Positions 23,887-32,956 of a stretch of 39,173 nucleotides of DNA are shown here, one piece after another. The position numbers and the translations under genes were made by a program. Origin of the DNA: Flavobacteriaceae bacterium (GTDB taxonomy: Bacteria; Bacteroidota; Bacteroidia; Flavobacteriales; Flavobacteriaceae); NCBI GenBank assembly GCA_947444255.1, contig CANEZU010000002.1:1-39173 (forward strand), written 5' to 3'. The notes beneath the pieces are model-generated. The model saw only the letters and a program-made list of their open reading frames with translations, was not told the origin of the DNA and did no database searches. Positions within the stretch are counted from its first letter, which is position 1, and each line of letters begins with the position of its first letter.

Positions 23887-24810
23887 ATGAAAAACAGCTT
23901 ATTTTCACTCGTGTTCTTAGTTACAAATTGCCTCACACATGGACAAAACACAGAAAAAAACAACTTAATTAGTTCAGATTCCGCTACGGGCCAAGATTCT
24001 ATTATTAGCCCGTGGAAAGCAAAAGGAAATATTTCCTTACTTTTTAACCAATCCAATTTTAACAATTGGCTGGCAGGAGGCGAAAACAATCTCTCCGGTA
24101 ATTTAGGAATCAATTATGACTTTAATTACAAAAAGGAGGATTGGACCTGGGACAATAAAATTTTAGCCTCCTATGGCCTCCTACAAACTAAAAACGCCAC
24201 ATTCGAAAAGAAAACAGATGATAGATTTGAATTAAATTCTATCATAGGGAAACTAGCTACTGGTGAATGGAGCTATTCCTTTTTTTTAAATTTGAGAACC
24301 CAGTTTACTCAAGGATATATTTACGGTAAAGATACTAACGGAGCCGAAATCAGAACTAAGAATACAAACCTATTTTCACCAGGATATCTAACTTTTGGAC
24401 CCGGTATGTTTTGGAAAAAAAGCGAGAAATTTAAATGGAATATATCTCCGTTAACTTCAAAAATTACTTTCGTAGACAAGTTGTATACCTCAAAAATAGG
24501 ATATATTGATGGGAGTTATTTTGGAGTTGACTCAAACAAATCGATGCGGTATGAAATGGGATTTTACACTTCAGTATATTACAAATTAAATTTAATGACC
24601 AATGTTTCTGCAGAAAATACTTTAAATTTGTATTCCAATTATTTAGAAAATTTTCAAAATGTCGATATTGATTATTCCCTTGCAATTGTATTGAGAATTA
24701 ACCGATATTTATCAACAAATGTTTCTGTTCAAGCTATTTATGATGACAATGCTTTCAAAGGATTTCAGACTAGAGAAGTGTTTGGTTTGGGAATAAATTA
24801 TGGTTTCTAA
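23887..24810 (+). CDS. DUF3078 family outer membrane protein
   Basis: 307 residues with a signal peptide (LFSLVFLVTNCLTHGQ). The mature protein is a run of alternating aromatic beta strands of outer membrane barrel type: SPWKAKGNISLLFNQSNFNNWLAGGENNLSG is the hallmark start of DUF3078, with conserved FNQSNFNNW and GGENN, followed by WDNKILASYGL and a C-terminal strand ending in GINYGF with terminal Phe. Function is unknown. It has a likely promoter of its own and is therefore not clearly part of the SUF transcript, although it is next to it. Confidence 0.88.
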   Translation: MKNSLFSLVFLVTNCLTHGQNTEKNNLISSDSATGQDSIISPWKAKGNISLLFNQSNFNNWLAGGENNLSGNLGINYDFNYKKEDWTWDNKILASYGLLQTKNATFEKKTDDRFELNSIIGKLATGEWSYSFFLNLRTQFTQGYIYGKDTNGAEIRTKNTNLFSPGYLTFGPGMFWKKSEKFKWNISPLTSKITFVDKLYTSKIGYIDGSYFGVDSNKSMRYEMGFYTSVYYKLNLMTNVSAENTLNLYSNYLENFQNVDIDYSLAIVLRINRYLSTNVSVQAIYDDNAFKGFQTREVFGLGINYGF

Positions 24811-24815
24811 AAATA

Positions 24816-24842
24816 AAGACCTCTGAGGTTTCCAAAGGTCTT
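24816..24842. terminator. Weak terminator between DUF3078 and hflX
   Basis: AAGACCT (24816-24822) and AGGTCTT (24836-24842) form a seven-pair stem with a 13-base loop, between two convergent genes. Confidence 0.45.
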
Positions 24843-24861
24843 AAATGGTATACAATAAAGA

Positions 24862-26085
24862 TTATTCCTTCTCAACAGCATCCTTATAATCAGGATACAA
24901 AAATTGATTATAAGGGAATCGTGTAATATGAATTTGTCGTACTGCTTCATAAACACGCTCCTTAAATTCTTCTATGTTTTCTTTATTGATAGCCGAAATA
25001 AACAAGGCGTTTTTCTCTCCTACATCTGCCATCCAAGTTGATTTCCATTCTTCAAGAGTGTAATGTCTTTTGGTTTTTTCAGTAATCAAATCATCTTCAT
25101 CAATCGTAAGATGTTTGTAGGCATCAATTTTATTAAAAACCATAATTACAGGTTTGTCATTGCATTTTATGTCCAATAAAGTCTGATTTACAGATGCGAT
25201 ATGATCTTCAAAATCAGGATGAGAAATATCAACAACATGCAATAATAAATCGGCTTCCCTAACTTCATCTAAAGTACTTTTGAAAGAATCGACCAATTGT
25301 GTTGGTAGCTTTCTGATAAAACCAACAGTATCTGAGAGAAGAAAAGGCAAGTTTTTGATAACAACTTTTCGAACAGTGGTGTCCAGAGTAGCAAACAATT
25401 TATTTTCGACAAAGACTTCACTTTTACTAATAACATTCATCAAAGTCGATTTCCCAACATTGGTATATCCAACCAAAGCAACGCGAACCATAGCGCCTCG
25501 ATTACCTCTTTGAACAGACATTTGTTTGTCGATAATTTTAATTTTATCTTTCAACAAAGCGATTCTGTCCCGAACGATTCGTCTATCCGTTTCAATTTCT
25601 GTTTCACCAGGACCACGCATTCCAATTCCTCCTTTTTGACGTTCCAAATGCGTCCACATACCGGCTAAACGAGGAAGTAAATAGATACACTGCGCTAATT
25701 CGACCTGAGTTCTAGCATAGGAAGATTCGGCCCTTTGGGCAAAAATATCCAATATCAGATTGGTTCGGTCAAGGACTTTACAGTCTAATATTTTAGTAAT
25801 ATTTTTTTGTTGTGAAGGCGATAATTCATCATCAAATATTACGGTGGAAATTTCATTTTCTTTTACATATAAATTAATTTCTTCCATTTTTCCTGTTCCT
25901 AAAAAAGTTTTAGGATTGGGACGTTCCATTTTTTGAGAGAATCTTTTGATGACTTCACCACCTGCGGTAAAAGTCAAAAATTCTAATTCATCCAAGTATT
26001 CTTTTAGTTTTTCTTCGTCTTGCTTTTGAGTTACAATTCCAACAATAACTGTTTTTTCAAATTTTATAGTTTCTTTCTCTAACAT
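24862..26085 (-). CDS. hflX: Ribosome-associated GTPase HflX
   Basis: 407 residues. The N-terminal HflX domain (about 1-195) has the glycine-rich KTFLGTGKMEEI and ELSPSQQKNI, followed by the coiled segment with RQKGGIGMRGPGETEIETDRR, the strong HflX signature. The G domain begins with G1 GYTNVGKST near residue 205, then the G3 DTVGFIRKLP, G4 NKID and a C-terminal extension with SAINKENIEE. HflX is a GTPase that binds the 50S subunit and can split stalled ribosomes under stress. The gene stands alone between a convergent gene and a 178-base upstream gap with a -7 box. Confidence 0.97.
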   Translation of the reverse strand: MLEKETIKFEKTVIVGIVTQKQDEEKLKEYLDELEFLTFTAGGEVIKRFSQKMERPNPKTFLGTGKMEEINLYVKENEISTVIFDDELSPSQQKNITKILDCKVLDRTNLILDIFAQRAESSYARTQVELAQCIYLLPRLAGMWTHLERQKGGIGMRGPGETEIETDRRIVRDRIALLKDKIKIIDKQMSVQRGNRGAMVRVALVGYTNVGKSTLMNVISKSEVFVENKLFATLDTTVRKVVIKNLPFLLSDTVGFIRKLPTQLVDSFKSTLDEVREADLLLHVVDISHPDFEDHIASVNQTLLDIKCNDKPVIMVFNKIDAYKHLTIDEDDLITEKTKRHYTLEEWKSTWMADVGEKNALFISAINKENIEEFKERVYEAVRQIHITRFPYNQFLYPDYKDAVEKE

Positions 26086-26102
26086 ATTTTAATAATCTTA
26101 TA

Positions 26103-26110
26103 CAAATTTA
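26103..26110 (-). promoter_or_regulatory. Probable -7 box for hflX
   Basis: The complement of 26103-26110 is TAAATTTG, a TAnnTTTG match only 17 bases before the hflX ATG. No TTG at the right spacing was found, so it is tentative. Confidence 0.35.
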
Positions 26111-26263
26111 ATGATTTGGCACTCATTAAAGTATAATTGTAATTTAAAATTGGGAGAATAAGCTGTTTTTATTTTGTTAAATAGCTTAAAACAATAGATT
26201 TCATCCTAAAATAACGTGACCAAATCCAGATAATCTAGTTTACTATACTAAATTCGAGCGAGT

Positions 26264-27640
26264 TTAATTTACGGATATATCATCCAATTGAAAAGTCGTA
26301 GTTATTTTGGGTGTTCCTGAATATTGGAACACAAAGAATCCATTTCCGGTTAAATTAATTGGAATCGAATAGACTCCAGCATTCGTAAAGGAACTGTCAG
26401 AGTAACCTATTGTTGGGTAAACTAAATTAAAATAAAGACTAATATCTACAAATAAAGCTAAGTTTATTGGGCCGTTTGCAGCGTAATTTTCTTCTTTAAC
26501 ATAATATACTTTTAATACTTCTCCGGTATTGTATCTAATTTCTTTTTTAAAAGTAAAAGTGTTTGCTGATGTAAAATTCACTGGAACTATAAAATAAGTT
26601 TTTGCCGTTATTCCTCCACTTCCAAAGGAACTCATTTCTATATATTTATTGCCACTGCCTTCGGGATATTGAAGTACTTTCCAATACCTGTTTCCTGCAG
26701 TTTGATCATTTATATATTTGTTGAAAATAGTTTCTGAAACTTTATAATTAGTAAAATTTTCTGTAAATAGGCCTCTAAATTGCATATCGGTTCCGCCCAG
26801 CGGGTTGTGAATAAACGTTCTCGATTCTGTTAATTTTATATCAGTTTCATCACGAACCAGAAATTGGAAGTCATTTGCATATTTTGTCATTATGCCTCTG
26901 ATTTTTCCACTTCCAGAAGACACCATTTTTTTAGAAAATGGAGCGAAACTACTGACCCTGAAAAAATGACTTGTTCCTCCTAATGTACTTATAATGCTAT
27001 GATTTGTTGCTCCACCACCGGAATCGATATCAAAATAAGTTCGGTTTAAAGATTCATCTAAAAATTGTACATTTTCGATTTCGATTAAGGTGTTTAAACT
27101 TTCATTATTTGCCGCTTCCGATAAACTAACCGTTTTCATAAATGTATTTTCATCTAATAAAGTTGCTGATGCGAATATATAATTGGACCATTCATTTTCA
27201 GATATTCGACCAATTTTCCCATCATATAGGGCTCCAATTTTTAGAGAACCATCAACAATTGCAGTATATAATCCTTTAAGTTTTATAAACGTTTTTCTCC
27301 CAGGGACAAATCCTTTTGCAAAAGATTTGAAATTAGCGGTGATGCTAAAACCTATTGGTGCTGAATCGTCCGAAGGAACGGTTTGGAGTGATATTGAATT
27401 GTAAAAATTACTTTCCTTGTCATTAGAAGTCACATAGGCTTCTATGATGTCATCAACTTCATATAATTTTGGAATGGAGGAACTTTGGCTTATAATTCCA
27501 TCTATTGTTTGGGTAGGTTTTAATTCATAGGTGGTCAAAATAGTTTTTGGAGTCTCATAAACATCACTATTGACACAACTAGAAAGGAATTCGGTTGAAA
27601 CTAGCAATATAAAAAACAATATAAATAGATTTGACTTCAT
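26264..27640 (-). CDS. DUF5689 domain lipoprotein with C-terminal choice-of-anchor-like region
   Basis: 458 residues. Signal sequence with lipobox LSSC (Cys22) makes it a predicted surface or periplasmic lipoprotein. The DUF5689 domain occupies about residues 35-270 (TIDGIISQSSS, DDIIEAYVTSNDKESNFYNSISLQ, PGRKTFIKLKGLY) and has the look of an OB-fold nucleic-acid-binding-type barrel. The C-terminal half (about 290-458) resembles a jelly-roll anchor/adhesin module: LFTENFTNYK, YWKVLQYPEGSGNKYIEMSSFG and the ending FQLDDISV. Such proteins often accompany TonB receptors as surface binding partners. It lies 10 bases after the next small lipoprotein gene, in one operon with it and the receptor. 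Confidence 0.8.
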   Translation of the reverse strand: MKSNLFILFFILLVSTEFLSSCVNSDVYETPKTILTTYELKPTQTIDGIISQSSSIPKLYEVDDIIEAYVTSNDKESNFYNSISLQTVPSDDSAPIGFSITANFKSFAKGFVPGRKTFIKLKGLYTAIVDGSLKIGALYDGKIGRISENEWSNYIFASATLLDENTFMKTVSLSEAANNESLNTLIEIENVQFLDESLNRTYFDIDSGGGATNHSIISTLGGTSHFFRVSSFAPFSKKMVSSGSGKIRGIMTKYANDFQFLVRDETDIKLTESRTFIHNPLGGTDMQFRGLFTENFTNYKVSETIFNKYINDQTAGNRYWKVLQYPEGSGNKYIEMSSFGSGGITAKTYFIVPVNFTSANTFTFKKEIRYNTGEVLKVYYVKEENYAANGPINLALFVDISLYFNLVYPTIGYSDSSFTNAGVYSIPINLTGNGFFVFQYSGTPKITTTFQLDDISVN

Positions 27641-27650
27641 GATTTCCCTT

Positions 27651-28268
27651 TTAATTTACAATTCTAATGTTGTCTAATTGATAGGTTCCGTTTAATGCAG
27701 CACTGGTTCCAGAACCCGAAACCTTAAAAGCGATATTTATATTTCCGGTATAATTTGATAAATCAACTTCCGAATTAACATATTCAAAATTAGAATCATA
27801 ATTTAAGATAGGATGTTTGAAAGCCAACGGAATCCAGCTAGCGGATAAAACTGTAGCAGAATTCCCGTCAAAATTTGAAGCGATTAATACCGTTATAGAA
27901 TTTTCAGAACTGCTAACATAGGCTTGAGCGATTTGAAATAGTAATTTGCAAGCTTTGTTATTATCTAATTTAATTGAAGGTGAAATTAACCAGCCAATAT
28001 TTGAGGCTTCGCCAGATTGATAGGAAGTGAATTCAGCATAAGCATTTCCGCTATAAGCAGCTTCGGTCCAGTTTTTTGTTCCAGCTTCGGCAAATAGAAT
28101 CCATCCATTATCAGCTAAAGTGTTTGCAGAAGCAGAATAGGAGAAATCCTCCGAAAAAATCAGAGGTTTTAATGTTGGTACCAATATAGCAGTGTCCTTT
28201 GAACAGCTTACTAGAAAAGTTAGAACGGCTATTAGTAATAAAATTGTTTTAAAAGGTATTGATATCAT
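27651..28268 (-). CDS. Choice-of-anchor J domain lipoprotein
   Basis: 205 residues. Lipobox LVSC with Cys22. The mature domain runs from LIFSEDFSYSA near residue 37 through NGWILFAEAGTKNW, YAEFTSYQSGE, NIGWLISPSIKLD to a closing YQLDNIRI. This is the choice-of-anchor J / cleaved-adhesin type beta-sandwich, usually a carbohydrate- or surface-binding module. Substrate is unknown. It stands between the receptor and the DUF5689 gene with 10-base gaps on both sides, so a shared mRNA is nearly certain. Confidence 0.85.
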   Translation of the reverse strand: MISIPFKTILLLIAVLTFLVSCSKDTAILVPTLKPLIFSEDFSYSASANTLADNGWILFAEAGTKNWTEAAYSGNAYAEFTSYQSGEASNIGWLISPSIKLDNNKACKLLFQIAQAYVSSSENSITVLIASNFDGNSATVLSASWIPLAFKHPILNYDSNFEYVNSEVDLSNYTGNINIAFKVSGSGTSAALNGTYQLDNIRIVN

Positions 28269-28278
28269 ATAATCGCTT

Positions 28279-31089
28279 TTAAAAGTTAATATATAAATTC
28301 ATGAAATAGCTTCTTCCATAGCCATAAAAAAATTTAGGGGCAAAAGCGGGTGTTCCGCTTGAAACATCTTGATTTAGTTCTCTAAAATTGGAGTTTCGGG
28401 CTTGTTCAAAACCACCCGTTTTATAGCTTACACCTAATAGATTGTTTAAGCTTGCAAAAAAGCCAATGGTTTTCCCGTTAAATCGCCAAGACTTACCTCC
28501 AGTTAAATTTAGCAATGTGAAAGCATCGAATTTTTCTTGGCGCAACAATTCTCTCGCTCGGGCTTCTGTAGCTTCGGCAAATGGAAGCCCTAAATTATAA
28601 GGGTCATTTGGGTTTTCGTAAAACCGAGAGGTTCTTGTAATTGGTGCAATGGCGATATAATTATTGGCTAAATAATTAAAATTGGTTCCCAACCACCAAA
28701 ATTTTGGATCTCTATATTCTATACCAATTGATGCTGCCTGTTGGGGCGTGCCGGCTAACTTATAATTTTTAAGTTTCGCTTCTCCATAATCTAAAACCGG
28801 ATATAGGTTTGTTTCCGAGGCATTAACATCACTACTAATAGAAACATTTGGATTGTTGACGTAAATAAATTCACCAAAACCAACAGATAAAAGGGCTTTC
28901 AAACTAGCGTTTATTGAGTATTCAAATCCAAATTCAGTACCAATGTTTCGTGTGTTGATATTTGAAACGGTCTCTGATACAAATGAATTGCTTTCATCTT
29001 TAGAAGTTGTTGGATTATCGATGCCTACGCCATCTCCAAAAAAGAAGCTTGTTTCTGTTGTATTTTGAATTTTAGAAAAATAGGCAGTTAATCGAATTTT
29101 GAATTTTGGACTGTTTATAATATAACTTGCGTCTAAATTGGAGATTTTTTCATTGTCTAGATTTTTAATGATATTGTTATTCATACGGGAATTTGGAAAT
29201 GTATTTCTCAATGACGGAGCCTGAGTCATATAAACACTGTTAAAAGTCACAAAATTTCTACCAGATATCTTGAAGGTAATACCTCCTTTGAAACCAAAAT
29301 TCTCAAAATGTTTTTGCTCGCTTTTGCCATAGGAATTAGAAGGATAGTATCCATTTTTATACAAACCTTCTCTTTGATATTGTGTTCTGTTAAAGGACTG
29401 CGCTAAATAGAAATCAATTCTATTATAAGTGAATTTAAATTGTGTAAAAGCATCAATAGTTTTGGCAAATAAATTAAAATCATACCCATATTTTTCGCCC
29501 TTTTTCACTTGTCGATCTGGCTTGTTAATGTCTGATTGCTGTTGCGAATAACTGGGTCCAAAAGCATCAATATCATTAAAATAATTCCCACCCAAAAGAT
29601 CCAAAACCTTTTGGAAATTTTCAGATTTCAAGTTTCTAAAACTTCCGCCGGCATTAAACGTTATGTTATCTGCTATTTGAGAATTAACCACCATGTTGGC
29701 ACTCATTAATTGATCGTCCGTTCGGTCTTCATATAAAATATATTTACTTTCTCCACTACTATTCGCAACCCTCAAATTGTTCCAGTCGATTTGTTTATTT
29801 GTCAGAAATTTTGCAATAGTAGCCTGATACATATTGGTTTCATTATTCCCGATGTAAGTATTATAATCGTCATATTGGGAAGTGTAATATGATGGCAAGT
29901 TTTTATAATAGGAGGGATCGGGACTATCAACGCCAGAATAATCGATGCGGCTATTGCCAATGGTGCCCAACTGATAAGCAAGATTTGTAGTAAGATTGGT
30001 TTTCGGACCAATTTTCCAATAATGACTTAGTATTAATACAGGTTCTTCGACCTTTTTATCTCTTGAATTTCTTTTTCGGTCACTATCCCAACCCCAATAG
30101 GAATTGTATTTTATTCCGCCACCTAAACGATTGACTTCATCTGTGTTTGGTGAATTTTTACCCCTGCTATTTTGTGCATAAATAACAGTAAGATTGACAG
30201 AATGGTTTTCATTTAATTTTTTTTCAACACTAGCAAATACCGAGTTAGCACTATAATCGGTTCCGTCAAAATAACCTTCTACGGCCCACCTTCTGCTGGC
30301 TGAAATAACATAAGCCCAACCTCCTGTATTCATGGCAGAAGCCGATGTCGCCATGGTTCTCCAATTATAATTAGTGTTGGTGTTCGAAAAGGAAATCCGA
30401 GTTCCAGATCTATAAATGGAGGCTCTTGTGTTAATTTCTTGTGTTCCCAAAATCCCGCCAAAAGTATAATCAGAGGGTGCCGAACCACTTGTGAATTCTT
30501 GATTTCTAGTGGCATCATTAAGACCACCCCAATTTCCCCATTGGGGCCGACCATCATATATTTTGTTCATCACAATTCCATTAATCATCGTTGTCCCATA
30601 AGCATTATCTAAGCCTCTGATTCTAAAACGGGCCTGTCCCCAATTGAAGGCAGCCGATTGCTGAAAAGCATCCCGCGTTGATTGCAATAAACCAGCGGTA
30701 TTTTCAGAGCCGCTGTTGTCATCACTCAAATCATTTTCGGTTAGCGTAATTAAACTTAATTGTTGTTCTTCGGTAAGGTCAATTTCTAAAGTGATAAGAC
30801 CTAAATCTAGAATTTGACCTTTTTTAATTTCGATTTGTATGATTACTTCTTTGAATCCTTGGCTTTTTATAAAAAGTATTCTTTTTCCAAGTGGAACATC
30901 TTCAATCGAAAAAAAACCCTCTAAATCAGTTAGTTGCGTCAAGTAGGTGTTTTGTAAACTAACAATGGCGTTTTGTATCGGATTTTGAGTTTTCGAATCA
31001 ATTATCCTCCCAGATATAATAGGACTTGCTTGACCAAAGACAGAAAAAACCTGAATTGCGAATAACATAATAATTATAATATTTTTCAT
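28279..31089 (-). CDS. TonB-dependent receptor with carboxypeptidase-regulatory-like N-terminal domain
   Basis: 936 residues, outer membrane. A signal peptide (IIIIMLFAIQVFSVFGQ) is followed by a carboxypeptidase D regulatory-like domain (about residues 22-110: ISGRIIDSKTQNPIQNAIV, DLEGFFSIEDVPLG). The plug follows (about 130-260: FNWGQARFRIRGLDNAYG and MINGIVMN), then a 22-strand-type barrel rich in aromatic residues with the terminal Phe in YFMNLYINF. It imports a substrate too large for porins with energy from TonB. It is not clearly SusC-like by the plug and no SusD partner gene follows; the downstream lipoproteins take that place. Divergent from a nuclease-fold gene. No anti-sigma/ECF pair is adjacent. 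Confidence 0.95.
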   Translation of the reverse strand: MKNIIIIMLFAIQVFSVFGQASPIISGRIIDSKTQNPIQNAIVSLQNTYLTQLTDLEGFFSIEDVPLGKRILFIKSQGFKEVIIQIEIKKGQILDLGLITLEIDLTEEQQLSLITLTENDLSDDNSGSENTAGLLQSTRDAFQQSAAFNWGQARFRIRGLDNAYGTTMINGIVMNKIYDGRPQWGNWGGLNDATRNQEFTSGSAPSDYTFGGILGTQEINTRASIYRSGTRISFSNTNTNYNWRTMATSASAMNTGGWAYVISASRRWAVEGYFDGTDYSANSVFASVEKKLNENHSVNLTVIYAQNSRGKNSPNTDEVNRLGGGIKYNSYWGWDSDRKRNSRDKKVEEPVLILSHYWKIGPKTNLTTNLAYQLGTIGNSRIDYSGVDSPDPSYYKNLPSYYTSQYDDYNTYIGNNETNMYQATIAKFLTNKQIDWNNLRVANSSGESKYILYEDRTDDQLMSANMVVNSQIADNITFNAGGSFRNLKSENFQKVLDLLGGNYFNDIDAFGPSYSQQQSDINKPDRQVKKGEKYGYDFNLFAKTIDAFTQFKFTYNRIDFYLAQSFNRTQYQREGLYKNGYYPSNSYGKSEQKHFENFGFKGGITFKISGRNFVTFNSVYMTQAPSLRNTFPNSRMNNNIIKNLDNEKISNLDASYIINSPKFKIRLTAYFSKIQNTTETSFFFGDGVGIDNPTTSKDESNSFVSETVSNINTRNIGTEFGFEYSINASLKALLSVGFGEFIYVNNPNVSISSDVNASETNLYPVLDYGEAKLKNYKLAGTPQQAASIGIEYRDPKFWWLGTNFNYLANNYIAIAPITRTSRFYENPNDPYNLGLPFAEATEARARELLRQEKFDAFTLLNLTGGKSWRFNGKTIGFFASLNNLLGVSYKTGGFEQARNSNFRELNQDVSSGTPAFAPKFFYGYGRSYFMNLYINF

Positions 31090-31182
31090 ATAATTATATA
31101 AGATTAATCTGTCTTTTTATTAAAAAAATAGGAATTTTCTAACTAAAGTAAATGTACAAGAATAAATAACACCAAATACTTT

Positions 31183-31190
31183 TACTTTTG
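31183..31190 (+). promoter_or_regulatory. Probable -7 box for the endonuclease/exonuclease/phosphatase gene
   Basis: TACTTTTG matches TAnnTTTG and lies 30 bases before the ATG at 31220. No TTG is seen at the expected distance upstream. Confidence 0.45.
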
Positions 31191-31219
31191 TATTTGTTTA
31201 AACCCTGTAAATCAGACTT

Positions 31220-32326
31220 ATGAAAACGAAAATATATGGTTTGATTTTGTTGATTATTATCGTTTTTAAAGTCGAATCTCAATCCAAAAGATTTACACTT
31301 CACACCATTGCCTTTTATAATTTTGAAAATTTATTTGATACCATTAACGATCCCAATAATGATGAAGAATGGACTCCAAACGGTATACAAAATTGGACCT
31401 CAAAAAAATACCATCAAAAAATTCATAATCTAGCTCGAGTTATTGCCGAAATTGGAACTGCTGAAAATCCGAATCCACCAACACTAATGGGAGGTTCCGA
31501 AATTGAAAACAGAGGGGTTTTAGAAGACTTAATCAAGGAGCCCATATTAATTAAGAGTGATTATGGCATTGTCCATTTTGATTCTCCGGACCGAAGAGGA
31601 ATTGAAGTGGCTTTACTATATCAAAAAAAACATTTCCAACCCACAAATTATATAAATATCCCATTGTTGATTTACTATAAATCGGTCACTGAAAAAACGA
31701 TAGATAATAAAGAAACCGAAGAAGACAAAACAGATACCGATAAATTAGAAGTCGGAAAAGGCTATCGCATTTATACAAGAGATATTTTATTAGTTACTGG
31801 TTTTCTTGACGGTGAAGAATTAAATATTATTGTTAATCATTGGCCTTCGCGTTCGGGAGGCGAAAAAAAAAGCAGCCTTTTTAGGGAAGAAGCAGGAAGA
31901 CTTGTTCGAAAAATCATGGATTCTGTTTATAGAAAAAATCCAGAAGCCAAAATTATTACCATGGGCGATTTAAATGACGGGGCTTACAATAAAAGCGTCA
32001 AGGAAGGCATTGGCGCTAAAGCTAAAAAATTAGAAGTTCCCCAATTTGGCGTCTACAATCCTTTTGAAGAAATGGCCAAAAAAGGAAATGCATCCCTATT
32101 TTATAGAGATGCTGGCGATATTTTTGATCAAATTATGGTTTCAGAAACCCTTATCCAAAAGGAGTATTTCTCCTTTAAATATTGGAAAGCGGGTATTTAT
32201 AACAAACCATTTATGATTCAAACTTCCGGCCAGTACAAAGGATATCCATTACGGCATTCGGCTCTTGAGGTAGGTTTTAGCGATCATTTTCCGGTTTATA
32301 TCTATTTAATTAAAGAAGTCAATTAA
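31220..32326 (+). CDS. Secreted endonuclease/exonuclease/phosphatase family protein
   Basis: 368 residues with a signal peptide (IYGLILLIIIVFKVESQ). EEP-fold metal-dependent phosphodiesterase/phosphatase: the Asn/Glu start motif FYNFENLFD, the metal ligand Glu in GGSEIENR, the His in VNHWPSRSGGE, the Asp/Asn in TMGDLND and the final SDHFPVY with the catalytic Asp-His pair. All catalytic positions are present. The usual G-L-C-E-x-E-N has become G-G-S-E-I-E-N, keeping the Glu. Substrates of the family include DNA, RNA and phosphoesters. Exported, so it acts in periplasm or outside. It is divergent from the TonB receptor operon with a 130-base shared intergenic region. Confidence 0.9.
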   Translation: MKTKIYGLILLIIIVFKVESQSKRFTLHTIAFYNFENLFDTINDPNNDEEWTPNGIQNWTSKKYHQKIHNLARVIAEIGTAENPNPPTLMGGSEIENRGVLEDLIKEPILIKSDYGIVHFDSPDRRGIEVALLYQKKHFQPTNYINIPLLIYYKSVTEKTIDNKETEEDKTDTDKLEVGKGYRIYTRDILLVTGFLDGEELNIIVNHWPSRSGGEKKSSLFREEAGRLVRKIMDSVYRKNPEAKIITMGDLNDGAYNKSVKEGIGAKAKKLEVPQFGVYNPFEEMAKKGNASLFYRDAGDIFDQIMVSETLIQKEYFSFKYWKAGIYNKPFMIQTSGQYKGYPLRHSALEVGFSDHFPVYIYLIKEVN

Positions 32327-32387
32327 GAAAATATTGGTTCTAAGTCATCTAAAAAATGACTAATTTTATACTTTTAAAACAACTAAT

Positions 32388-32924
32388 ATGTCAATAGCAC
32401 CGCCTTTCAACCTTAATAAATGGATTGAGGAAAACCGTCATCTCCTTAAACCGCCAGTGGGCAACAAGAATATTTACATCGAATCTCAGGATTATATCGT
32501 CATGATTGTTGCCGGTCCCAATGCTCGAAAAGATTATCATTATAATGAAACCGAAGAGTTATTCTATCAATTAGAAGGATCCATAAAAGTAATTATTCAG
32601 GAAGAGGGCCAGCGCAAAGAAATGTTGCTAAATGCCGGTGATATGTATTTGCATCCCGCAAAAATCCCACATTCTCCAGTACGATCCGAAGGTTCCATTG
32701 GCTTAGTAATCGAAAGAAAAAGAGCTGGAAAAGGTTTTACCGATGGCCTACTTTGGCATTGTGAAAATTGCAATCACAAATTACACGAGGTATATTTTGA
32801 ATTAAATGACATTGAAAAAGATTTTCTACCTCATTTTCAGCATTTTTATAATTCAACAACCTTAAGAACCTGCGACAATTGCGGTTCAATTATGGAATCA
32901 GATCCTAGATTTATTTCAAAATAA
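32388..32924 (+). CDS. nbaC: 3-hydroxyanthranilate 3,4-dioxygenase
   Basis: 178 residues. This cupin iron enzyme opens the ring of 3-hydroxyanthranilate to 2-amino-3-carboxymuconate semialdehyde, a step of the kynurenine route of tryptophan breakdown. The iron ligands His51, Glu57 and His95 are all present, as is Arg47 for substrate binding. The four cysteines of the second, rubredoxin-like iron site are at 125, 128, 162 and 165 (CENC and CDNC). The agreement with the well-studied bacterial enzyme is exact in position. The symbol haaO is also used. Neighbours offer no other kynurenine-pathway genes except possibly the next aldehyde dehydrogenase. Confidence 0.97.
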   Translation: MSIAPPFNLNKWIEENRHLLKPPVGNKNIYIESQDYIVMIVAGPNARKDYHYNETEELFYQLEGSIKVIIQEEGQRKEMLLNAGDMYLHPAKIPHSPVRSEGSIGLVIERKRAGKGFTDGLLWHCENCNHKLHEVYFELNDIEKDFLPHFQHFYNSTTLRTCDNCGSIMESDPRFISK

Positions 32925-32956
32925 TAAAATTCTAAACCGAATAATTAGAATCAGGA

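Noticed and set aside
26086-26263. 178-base gap between hflX and the DUF5689 gene as a possible small RNA or gene
   Set aside because: Apart from the -7 box no hairpin, open frame or repeat was found.
28279-31089. Polysaccharide utilisation locus around the TonB receptor
   Set aside because: No SusD homologue, glycoside hydrolase or regulator of the PUL type is present in the region.
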